Source: Megaustenia siamemsis
Lineage: Eukaryota > Mollusca > Gastropoda > Stylommatophora > Ariophantidae
Assembly: GCA_032433765.1 (NCBI GenBank)
Contig: JAVIAB010000124.1
Coordinates: forward strand, 76,564,119 to 76,628,118
Direction of reading: 5' to 3'
Length of the DNA stretch: 64,000 nt
This document shows positions 1 through 12,000 of this stretch, in pieces; positions within the stretch are counted from its first letter, which is position 1, and each line of letters opens with the position of its first letter. Made by a program: the position numbers and the translations under genes. The notes beneath the pieces were generated by a model. That model ran no database searches and had not been told where the DNA came from. It saw only the letters and a list, made by a program, of their open reading frames with translations.

Positions 1-23
1 GATCAGAATTGCAGATCATCGTG

Positions 24-62
24 ATGGAGGGAAGCGTTGATTTATCAGATATTGATATTAAA
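24..62 (+). CDS. CCS: CCS exon 1 (N-terminal 13 codons)
   Basis: This is an ATG-initiated run of 13 codons ending at a consensus GTAAGT donor in phase 0. Joined to the next exon it reads IDIK-MEFAVEM, matching the usual start of the HMA domain. The upstream frame is open to the window edge, so the true start could lie further left. Confidence 0.7.
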
Positions 63-3000
63 GTAAGTTCAAATAATCTTTCACAACTTGCAAAACTGTC
101 TTTAATTATTTCGAATTAGTCAGTGATTAGATACAGTGATGAGAGAGTTCATCGGTGCTATATAGAACCAATTCTCAGTTTCTGACCTATGGAAGCGAAT
201 CATGGACAGTAGATCATAGATCTTAGGAGGCAAACTTGAAACAAATGAAAAGACGATTAGAGTTAGAGGCCACTGTACGGAGATGGTATTATTTCTCAGA
301 AGAATGTTGAAAGTTCCCTGGACAGCTAAAAAGACCAATGAGGGAATTCTCATAGAGGCCAACACAAAAGGGAACTACTAAAAAACATCAGAATCAACAT
401 TTTTCGGGCACATCATCATCATGAAAAAACTGACAGAAAAGGAAAGTTGGAATACTAAAATACTTGGTTCTATCTACTGTTGTCCTTTCGAACCGAAGTC
501 ATACAGAAACTTGAGAAACCTTGCGTGCCAAAATGGCACATATTGCAGAAATCACTGCTTCTAAAATCTATGGCACTAATTGGTTACAACTGGCAAAATA
601 AAAGGAAAGAGAGATCTCGGACGACAAAGAGAGAAAATACTGGATAGCTTGGTGTCATGGCATGGAAAACAGTCAACAGCAGAGAACTGATATGATACAC
701 TGTATATAGAAGATTGTGGAGGGACATGATCGCCTACGCCAACCGGTGTATGGCACATGATGATGATGAGTCCTTGATAGTAGGATAAGTGATGATCACA
801 GACGAAATTAAAAAAACAACGTAATAAGTGTTTAATTAACAAAATCACATGTGTATTATGTAGTGTTATTGTTATGTTTTGCTGCTTGCATTTTTATGTT
901 GACGATTTTATTGACTACACTTTTTATTAAATCACTAATGAACTGCATACTGAATGTATGATTATATGTCTAATTATATGCCCTTAATTATTACTTAGTA
1001 CTCTGTCTTAGTTTTATGCTAGGATTGATTATATTATAATATTAATTGATAACATATCTGATATCAGTACCACTTCTGACTTCAAAATACTTAAACAGTC
1101 AACCAGTGAGTGATCAACTAACTACAATACACGATCTCTATGATATGACGGTATGATCTCTATGATATGACGGTACCAATGGTGAGTGAGTCATATAGGA
1201 AGATATACCCCTGATTGTATTATTTTTATTTGTGTGTATGCAAATGAAAAAAAAAACAATGCAGATATCAAATAGTAAATAGAATTAATAAACTTTCCAA
1301 ACTCCACTTCTATAGTCACTAGACCTCCAGCAATCGTTGCTATTCTCACTTATACTGGCTGTGGTGCTCACAGTACTGGATTATGGTTTGTGTGTGTTTA
1401 CTCTCTCGTTAACTCTGATTGCAAGATTGGAAAGGGTTCCGAATGAGGGCCTACAGGCAATTCTCGGATGCACCAGATTTACAGTTATTTGAATGTGGTA
1501 AGGCACATAAATCATCCTTTGCATTCAGAATTGGGTGCGACCAAGGGCAGACACCTCAGGGATGTAAAAATCCTCAGTGGTTGAGGTAGAAGAGTCCATA
1601 AGGAGAGTATGTGATCTAAATGACATTAGGGCTGGCAAGGATTGCATAAAAGTAACAATGGAAAAAAGAGACTACCCAAAGTAATCATTCAGCTTGGCAG
1701 GGTGTGTTGCAGCTGGGCCTATGGAGTTAACAAAATATTGTGATACAGGAATCCATAGGAAATGTGTTGCCACCTCATGCTTCATAATCTACATGAATGG
1801 TTCTGAATAATTGAGATAGAAACATCAACGGTGGTAATAACATGGCTGGTTGCACAGAATGTGGTTCACACAGTCTTAGTGACAGACTCACAAAGTATGC
1901 CACAAAAGACTGAGAGACATTGCCTGGGCAGGAGTGGATGCAGCTTTAGAATGACTCTACAGTTATCACATTAACTTTTGGTGTACTGTCCAGGGCATGC
2001 TTGTGTACACGGCAATGAAATAGCTGATAAGCTCGCTGGCAGCTCTGGCACAGAGTGTGGGTTGACTTTTGACAAATAGGATGTACCAAGTTTGTTCTTC
2101 ATTCCTTAAGAGAAGAGGAGGAGAATGGGTAGGACACTGATGAGTCTAAAGGTGCAAAAGGGGTCTGGTCAATCTGCAGTGCTTAATGGGAAAAGCAGAT
2201 GTATCTAGAATCAACAGCAATAATAAAATATAACAATGAGAACTCTACACATGTTGATATAAAGAGGGGACAAGGATGCATCATATCACCAAGCTTGTTC
2301 ATCCTGAGCACTGAGCATATCTTTAAAAACATCACAGAGATGCCAGGCCTAAACATTTTATGGTGAATCAGAGGCCTATCCTTATCACATTAATAAGAGC
2401 ACAATTTCTCTATTTCACATCTGATTTTATCTCATCAAAGATAGGTAAGCAAGGGAGAAACACTGGGGAATAATAATCTTTCTGTTTATAGTGGGGCAAG
2501 GGCTAGGAGTGCCACAAACAAATATGTGCCCATGTACCTTACTCTGATGACTCTGAAAGGTTAACAATTGTTATCAATTGGACAAACTGCAATCCATCTT
2601 GCAGCCAGAACTCTGTTCTTCCTGGAGCTTGAGCTCTTCATATTTCTTCCAGTACTCAATGTCTATCTTTGAGAGTGCATCACATGTTGAGTCCTTAACA
2701 TGATTTTAAACGCGGTGTTCTGTGCTGCTACTTGCCCTTTGACTGTAGCCCACACAAGCTTGATTGGGTTAAGGTGCGAACAGTAAGGTGGAGGTGACTG
2801 AAAGTGTGGCCATGTTCTGCAATGATTTTGTCAGTCTGATACACCTTTGTCTTCTTTTTCTGTCTCACCATCTGCAACAATTGTGGTTTCAACTGAGTGT
2901 CATGAAAGGAGACATTTTTTGGCTCGGTAAACAGTCAACAACAGAATTAATATGAGGCACGGTGGATAGAAGATTGTGGAAGGACATGATCGCCTACGCC

Positions 3001-6000
3001 AACCGGTATTTCACATGATGATGATTGTTTGTTCTATTTCAGATGGAGTTTGCTGTAGAAATGAGGAGTCCTTGTTGTGTTGACCGAGTTAAAAATGCTT
3101 TGAAGGATGTAAAAGGTGAGACTTCATTAATAATTAGTAATTATTAATTAAAATAGAATTAAATTAAAAAAAATATGTTGGGAAACTTGATAATTAAATG
3201 GGAATGTCTACAGACAAGTTCACAGTGGTCAGCTTGATCTTTAGTCATCTGCAAAAAGAGATTGTGCACAAAGGGCTGCTTTGAGTACAGTGTGTGATAC
3301 ATTCTTCAAACCATTTCCATAAACATAAATATGTGAGCCTGGGCTGCAGCAGTCAATAACTTATAGCTGACTCCTTGCATCAGGATCAGTAACCAATAAC
3401 TGATCAAGAACATGCTCTTCTATCTGTGATGGCAGTGGTAACAAAATAAGTCTGTCAAGTGAGAAGTAAACAGGAGGGTAGGTACTCAAGACAAGAGAAT
3501 AAATCTGGTCAAGGAGAAGTAAACAGGAGGGTAGGTACTCAAGACAAGAGAATAAATCTGGTCAAGGAGAAGTAAACAGGAGGGTAGGTACTCAAGACAA
3601 GAGAATAAATCTGGTCAAGTGAGAAGTAAACAGGAGGGTAGGTACTCAAGACAAGAGAATAAATCTTGTCAGTAAACAGGAGGGTAGGTACTCAAGACAA
3701 GAGAATAAATCTGGTCAGTAAACAGGAGGGTAGGTACTCAAGACAAGAGAATAAATCTGGTCAGTAAACAGGAGGGTAGGTACTCAAGACAAGATAATAA
3801 ATCTGGTCAAGTGAGAAGTAAACAGGAGGGTAGGTACTCAAGACAAGAGAATAAATCTTGTCAGTAAACAGGAGGGTAGGTACTCAAGACAAGAGAATAA
3901 ATCTGGTCAGTAAACAGGAGGGTAGGTACTCAAGACAAGAGAATAAATCTGGTCAGTAAACAGGAGGGTAGGTACTCAAGACAAGAGAATAAATCTGGTC
4001 AAGTGAGAAGTAAACAGGAGGGTAGGTACTCAAGACAAGAGAATAAATCTGGTCAAGTGAGAAGTAAACAGGAGGGTAGGTACTCAAGACAAGAGAATAA
4101 ATCTGGTCAGTAAACAGGAGGGTAGATACTCAAGACAAGAGAATAAATCTGGTCAGTAAACAGGAGGGTAGATACTCAAGACAAGAGAAAACATCTGGTC
4201 AAGTGAGAATTAAACAGGAGGGTAGGTACCCAAAAATGGCCTCATGAAGAAAGATGCATGGGTAAAAAAGTGCAGATACTGCAGCTTGCTGTATATAAAC
4301 CACATCTTTGCTCTTTTAATGTCCTTTTAAGTGCAGAAGACAAAGAGGACTACTCATTGGCTGAATGCAACTGAAGAAAATATACATAACATAAAAATCT
4401 TAAGTATAGTTGGCAGTTCAAAAAATACATTTGGAATAACTCAAATTATACAAAATTATACATAATTGTAATATCATTATAAATTATAAACATAGGAACC
4501 ATGAAATTAGCTTAGCTGAACATTGGCAATTAACAGAGTGATTAATTAATTCATCAAATAAAATCCTACCAGAGATTAAATATTCTGTGCAGAAGAAGTG
4601 AATGACAACACATCTATCTTTCATTTCATCTTTACATATCTTAATCCCTCTTGTTACTTCTCCTTGACTTACCTGTCCTGATCATCCTAGATGTTGTAGA
4701 GTTTACTTTATTTCGTTGTTCGTTTAGTTCTCGCTTTCTGAGGAAAGCTGCATGTAGGCCGAAATGTCTGTCTTTTGTTGTGTTTCTTTTTTGTAAAACT
4801 GTCATCATACCTTGTAGGAGTGTACACTACACTCCCTACTTGCTCCTGGTTATTTATAGGCTGTATCATCATCTTCAAGTATTGCCCGCTGGCATTGGTG
4901 ATCATATCTCTTCATAACTGCCTGACTACAATTGTTATTTTATTTCTACCATTAATTTCCTACAAAACCATTCTCTTAAACTGTCTGATATTTTTACTGT
5001 CTCTTTTCATCTATCTCTTCTTCCCTCAATTTTTCCAATTTCCACATGTTCCTTTTGTTCCCTTCTCATTACTTGGCCAAAAATGTATTCTTTCTCATTT
5101 TTTGGTCATTTGTTTTATTTTTCTGCTTTGGTCTCTTTAAGAATATCATCATTGTCATATTTTTTTTTAAATGGAAAAAAATGACTCACTATAAAATTAT
5201 TAATACAGCATGGAGCAGCATGTTTACATTTGTATTGTTATTTAATCTCAAATCTTGAAAAAAATGCAGAAAAGGTGCAGGTATATATCATGGCTTACCA
5301 TTAGAAAAAAAGCAATGCTCATTGTCACTGCTCTTTGACATGCTATTTCCAGCATTCTTTTGTCAAATTACATTCCTGTGGCCTCCGAGGTTTCTCTTGT
5401 CTTTTGTCCATTATTCAGATCCATCTGTCAGGATTGGCCCTAAATAACTTAGAGGAACTCGTTTGCTTCTATTGACAGAGATGAGTTGCATAAGCTTGAA
5501 AATAACAATAATAATGAAACATAATATAATTAGAGAGCGTTATCAACCAATTCAGCAGCTGCTAAGGTATGCCCAGACTGTCATTTTTCACCTCTGACCA
5601 GGTCACTGCAGACTCCTCCACCTAGGAGTGACCCACGATATTAATGAATGTAATTATGCATATGATGCCCAGACACATGACAACTTCTTCACCTCAGAAG
5701 TGTAACACCCATGCTGAACTTCAATGTCAAACATGGCCCAACAACTGAGACATATAGTCCTCTATGCAGACTGGCGACGGGGAAAAGACATAGCATGACT
5801 TAGAATTTTTCAACATAGATAGAGAAAGAGAGAGAGAAAGCATTGTTCTATAGTTCATTGGGAAATTCGTGCCCACAGAGTTTATTAATTATCTCGGAAA
5901 CTGTTTGGTGAATTTCTGTAATTCTTTTTCGTGAAATCTTATTTTTCCACCGACCTTCAGTCTGATTTTTTTGTCCTACTTTTGTGCATTTAGAAGATAT

Positions 6001-9000
6001 TTTTGCTTATTTGAGGTATATAAAAATATGATTTTCTTGCTTGCCCCAAATTTTAGGATTTTAAAATACCCACATTTGTTGTAATCAACTCACCATTTAG
6101 AAAGGCAAAAGCACATGCTCTCCGCACAATCTTAGCACCGTTTCACACTCGTAACTTGAAAGACATGCGTCACTCTGAGATTTTTTTTTATCATTTCATT
6201 TCCGGTTTTTTGTTAAATTAGTCCAGAGGCGTATTTTGACAAAATATTTACTATTAATGTATATTCCTTTATATGTGATAATTTGTAAGCTGTTGTGAAG
6301 TGACTACTTGGTTTTTAAAACCATGAAGAGTTTAAAGTTAAAATTCATCACTATGCAAAAGGTAACTGTGTTATTGTACAGGCACTTTGCAAGGAATCTA
6401 AAAGGGATTATGCTATAAAAAAACCAGAAAACATAACACTGGCAACTCTAAATATAGATAGAAAGTCTTTCAATTGATGGATAGGACAGAACTTTGACTC
6501 TGCAGAGGCAACGGTTAAGCAAGGAAGAAAAATGAAAGTTGATGATTTTGACAAAGATGTTAATAGACGTGAAATTTTGAAAATGTTTGAATCGAATCAA
6601 CTTGTTACACTGCGTAAACTTAAAGTTAGACTGCAATTAGAATGTGATATTGAAATCTCAAAAGCGACTCTTTGGAAGATCGTAAGAGGCGTTGGTTTCA
6701 TTTTTAGAAAATCTTCTAGTGGTAGAAATATTGTTTGTGAAAAACACCTGATAGCTGCCCGAAGCAAATACCTGTGGCAGATCTGTAAGCGACAAATGGA
6801 AGGCTACGATATAGTATATTTAGATGAAAGCTCATCATACATTTGAAAAAGAGTGGCAATCAGTTGACAGAAAAAATAAAAGAATCATTCCCAGCAGCAA
6901 AGGACAACACATTATATTGATACATGCTGGCAGTAGAGAGAATGGTCTTGTTAATGTTATACAACTTATTTTTCAATCAAAGTCTACAGACAATAGGGAC
7001 TACCACACTGAAATGAATGGGCACATTTTCAGAGACTGGATAGAGAACACTCTACTCCCCATTCTGGATAGACCTTCATGTCTTGTAATGGACAATGCAT
7101 CCTATCATAATACGGTTGTACTGGAGGACAAAGTTCCTAATTCGCCATGCACAAAAGATCAAATCATCACATGGCTTAGAAAAGAAAATGTTTCCTTTCA
7201 AAACACGCAGTTAAAACCAGAGTTGTTGCAACTTGTTAGACAAACTAAGAAGACAAAGTTATATCAAATTGAAAAAAATAATTCTGAAGTATGACCACAC
7301 ATCTCTTCACCTCCCACCTTATCATTCGCTCCTCAACCCAATAGAACTTGTGTGGGCTAAAGTCAAAGTGCAAGTTGCTGCGTAGAACATGACGTTTTAA
7401 ATTTGTGACGTTAAAGAATTGATGCGTGAAGCCCTCTCAATGATAGACATTGAATACTGGAGAAAATATGACGACCATGTGCTCAGAGAAGATGAACAAT
7501 ACTGGCAAACGAGATGGATTGCAGTCTATCCAACCGATAACAGCTGTTAACCTCTTAGAGACTTCTGATTCAGAGTGACATATGTATGACATGTGCACAA
7601 TTATGTTGATGACACTCTTACTATTTGCTGACTATGTGTGTTTGATGTTCTGGTTGCTACATATATTTTCTTGATGACGCGCCTGCTATTTGACGAATAT
7701 GTGTGTTTGATGCATTGGTCAAAGTTTACCTATCTCTATGACGAAGATATAAAATCAAATGACAAATTTTGCCCTATTCAATGTAATACGGATACGCCTT
7801 TGGCTTGCATTGTTAGAAAATTACATAACAGCTGTTAACCTCTTAGAGACTTCTGATTCAGAATGACATATGTATGACATGTGCACAATTATGTTGATGA
7901 CACTCTTACTATTTGCTGACTATGTGTGTTTGATGTTCTGGTTGCTACATATATTTTGTTGATGACACGCCTGCTATTTGACGAATATGTGTGTTTGATA
8001 CATTGGTCAAAGTTTACCTATCTCTATGACGAAGTTATAAAATCAAATGACAAATTTTGCCCTATTCAATGTAATACGGATACGCCTTTGCATTGTTAGA
8101 AAATTAACATAATTTACAGTAAAATCTAATGTTTTAAGCACGCAGTTTGATATTTTCCTAAAATTATATAACAAAAAACGATTTGTGCAAAATTCAGACT
8201 ACCTTTGTACTTAAATGTTATAAAATCTGAAGGTCGGTGAAAAAATAAGATTTCATGAAAAAGAATTACAGAAATTCATCAAACAGTTTCTGAGATCTAC
8301 TGATTTAAATAAATACTAATTGATCAACTCTATTGGCACGAATTTGTGAACGGACTATAGTAATGTAGTATGTACTTGTTCTTTTTTCATTAGTTCTTGC
8401 ATAAAACCTGTCTTGAAAAATAATGAACTAAAACACGATGGTAATAATGGAAGAAAGAATTGAAAGACATAAATTTGATCATATTTGTTTGCTGCAGGTG
8501 TTAAATCCCTGGATGTTGATTTAGCAAAGCAAAGACTTGTCATTGAAGGTGATGTTCTAGCAGATACAGTCAGGGAGACAGTGGAACAGAGAACTGGTAT
8601 GGCAGCAATACTTCTTGGACATGGTTCATCGTGTAAGTTTTTCCTTTCCATAAAAAAATTTACATTTTAAATCTTTCATCTCATACACATTTGTATCTAA
8701 TCTCAAACCATTACGGCATACAGATAAACTGGGTACAGACTGTGGCTAGAAAAGCAATCATGAACAGACATTTTTGTTGATTCTTTATGAGTTAATTGAA
8801 AGATATAGATATCACATCCCCAATTGTATATTTTGGGCTCAACTCATTTCATATCTGTCTGCCTGCCTGCTGATTGTCCTTTCAAGCTGAAGACGGCACA
8901 TAGGGCAGAAATTCTAGACTCTTATGTCTGATGATCTTTCAACTGTCATACCTTGCACAGGACCTGCATTATGACTTGCCACATGACTCTGTTCTGGGTG

Positions 9001-12000
9001 AGTTGTTCAATCATGGCGAGGGAGCTGATGCCTGATGTTGCTGCATCTCATTTTAATGTTCTTTTTAGTGTTTCTCTAGGTCAGCCTCGTTTTCTTTTAC
9101 CATCTGATTTCCATTTGGGGGCCTGCTTATTTTACACTTAAAAAAAAAAGAAGCTTTCAGTAGTGATATAAATACAAATTCTGTAACTTTTGTCTAGTTA
9201 TTGTTCAAGCAGCCTGTGGACTTTTTGCTGCAGTGTGGATTTATGGTAAATTGTAATTGGGAATGTATGTTGGAGTTTTATTATTTGTTGTCATTTCTTT
9301 GATTTTGCAGGGTAGCTCATTGTGGTCTACTCTTTTGACAAGATTGAGTACTTTGAGATCCATCCTTGACCTGTAGGCTTCTTCATTTGCATAGAAAGTT
9401 GTGCTTCCCTTGGACTTCTACCTCACTGTTCAGTGAATTCATTTCCAGAACACAATTGAGTGGGACTATGTGACTTCCATAGCTTTGATTTTCTTTCATT
9501 TCCTGCAACAGTTGTTTGCAGCCAGGATTGTCTTTTTTAAAATTTGTCTTATCCTGGTTTGTATACAATTTTCCTATTCTGTCTGCCTGGACTGTCAAAA
9601 CCCTCCTGTTTGGTTCTGGTCTACTGGTCAACTCTCAAACTTTTGTTTTGCCAGAAAGTTTTTCTTGGTAATTTTGAAACTTGATGTGATGTGCCTGATA
9701 GCACTACACTCAGAATTTGTATATTAGTACCACAGTTGAGTATAGTAGGGTTAAAATATAGAAGTTTAGGACTACACAACAAGAGGGGAATAATCTGGTA
9801 GATTGTGAGATGTAGGAATAATTATCAGTGGCCAGTGGAATGTCATCTCATGAAAGTCATGGTCCGATTTTGGTCACATGATTAACACATATCAGACAAT
9901 TAACCACCACATCGGTTCGCTGATGAAGCTATATCAAACCTTTAGCTCTCACATCTGTTGTGATGGGTACAGATGAATATTTTATTCATAAAAAGCTGAT
10001 TTTGCATTTATATCCACCAGTACATGTGTTAGATACCTAGAGGAAGTTTCATAAGCACTACCTGTTGATCCCAAGCATAGTATTAATGTAGATGTTTTAC
10101 GTTTGTTTACCTAGATGCCCAGAACATTTAGTTTGTTTACCTGGATGCCCAGAACATTTAGTTTGTTTACCTGGAAGCCCACAACATTTAGTTTGTTTAC
10201 CTGGAAGCCCACAACATTTAGTTTGTTTACCTAGATGCCCAGAACATTTAGTTTGTTTACCTGGAAGCCCACAACATTTAGTTTGTTTACCTGGAAGCCC
10301 ACAACATTTAGTTTGTTTACCTGGAAGCCCACAACATTTAGTTTGTTTACCTGGAAGCCCACAACATTTAGTTTGTTTACCTGGAAGCCCAGAACATTTA
10401 GTTTGTTTACCTGGAAGCCCACAACATTTAGTTTGTTTACCTGGATGCCCACAACATTTAGTTTGTTTACCTGGAAGCCCACAACATTTAGTTTGTTTAC
10501 CTGGATGCCCACAACATTTAGTTTGTTTACCTGGATGCCCACAACATTTAGTTTGTTTACCTGGAAGCCCACAACATTTAGTTTGTTTACCTGGATGCCC
10601 ACAACATTTAGTTTGTTTACCTGGATGCCCACAACATTTAGTTTGTTTACCTGGAAGCCCACAACATTTAGTTTGTTTACCTGGAAGCCCACAACATTTA
10701 GTTTGTTTACCTGGAAGCCCACAACATTTAGTTTGTTTACATGGAAGCCCACAACATTTAGTTTGTTTACCTGGAAGCCCACAACATTTAGTTTGTTTAC
10801 CTGGAACCCCAAACATTTAGTTTGTTTACCTGGAAGCCCACAACATTTAGTTTGTTTACCTGGAAGCCCACAACATTTAGTTTGTTTACCTGGAAGCCCA
10901 CAACATTTAGTTTGTTTACCTGGAAGCCCACAACATTTAGTTTGTTTACCTGGAAGCCCAGAACATTTAGTTTGTTTACCTGGAAGCCCACAACATTTAG
11001 TTTGTTTACCTGGATGCCCAGAACATTTAGTTTGTTTACCTGGAAGCCCACAACATTTAGTTTGTTTACCTGGAAGCCCACAACATTTAGTTTGTTTACC
11101 TGGAAGCCCACAACATTTAGTTTGTTTACCTGGAAGCCCACAACATTTAGTTTGTTTACCTGGAAGCCCACAACATTTAGTTTGTTTACCTGGATGCCCA
11201 CAACATTTAGTTTGTTTACCTGGAAGCCCACAACATTTAGTTTGTTTACCTGGAAGCCCACAACATTTAGTTTGTTTACCTGGAAGCCCACAACATTTAG
11301 TTTGTTTACCTGGATGCCCACAACATTTAGTTTGTTTACCTGGAAGCCCAGAACAATTAGTTTGTTTACCTGGAAGCCCAGAACAATTAGTTTGTTTACC
11401 TGGAAGCCCAGAACAATTAGTTTGTTTACCTGGAAGCCCAGAACAATTAGTTTGTTTACCTGGAAGCTCACAACATTTAGTTTGTTTACCTGGAAGCCCA
11501 CAACATTTAGTTTGTTTACCTGGATGCCCACAGCATTGTTTGTTTACCTGGAAGCCCACAACATTTAGTTTGTTTACCTGGATGCCCACAGCATTGTTTG
11601 TTTACCTGGAAGCCCACAACATTTAGTTTGTTTACCTGGATGCCCACAGCATTGTTTGTTTACCTGGAAGCCCACAACATTTAGTTTGTTTACCTGGATG
11701 CCCACAGCATTGTTTGTTTACCTGGAAGCCCACAACATTTAGTTTGTTTACCTGGAAGCCCACAACAATTAGTTTGTTTACCTGGATGGCCACAACATTT
11801 AGTTTGTTTACCTGGATGCCCACAGCATTGTTTGTTTACCTGGAAGCCCACAACATTTAGTTTGTTTACCTGGATGCCCACAGCATTGTTTGTTTACCTG
11901 GAAGCCCACAACATTTAGTTTGTTTACCTGGAAGCCCACAACAATTAGTTTGTTTACCTGGATGGCCACAACATTTAGTTTGTTTACCTGGAAGCCCACA

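Larger units (their letters stand above)
63..3042. other. CCS intron 1, filled with transposon remnants
   Basis: The intron holds LINE fragments near 140-769, 1350-2160, 2190-2370 and 2930-3027 and a transposase remnant at 2500-2925. I see nothing identifiable in 770-1349 (AT-rich, with a short direct duplication at 1138-1173) or 2371-2499. Confidence 0.7.
5851..8357 (+). mobile_element. DNA transposon, Tc1/mariner superfamily, with long TIRs
   Basis: The 5' end TAGTTCATTGGGAAATTCGT is mirrored at the 3' end (ending TTGTGAACGGACTA). The inverted similarity extends ~110 bp inward to CCGACCTTCAG / CTGAAGGTCGG. TA dinucleotides flank both ends (5849-5850, 8358-8359), as expected for this superfamily. 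Inside are a broken transposase gene and a 288-bp direct duplication. The insertion lies in CCS intron 2. Confidence 0.9.

Noticed and set aside
576..848. Open frame on the minus strand over the RTE tail, and similar frames at 18932-19273, 55558-55888 and 63283-63656
   Set aside because: They are antisense shadows of RTE 3' sequences on the plus strand.
10092..11626. Long open frames on both strands (up to 463 codons)
   Set aside because: They are products of a 30-bp tandem array lacking stops; the peptides are decamer repeats in every frame, with no non-repeat domain.
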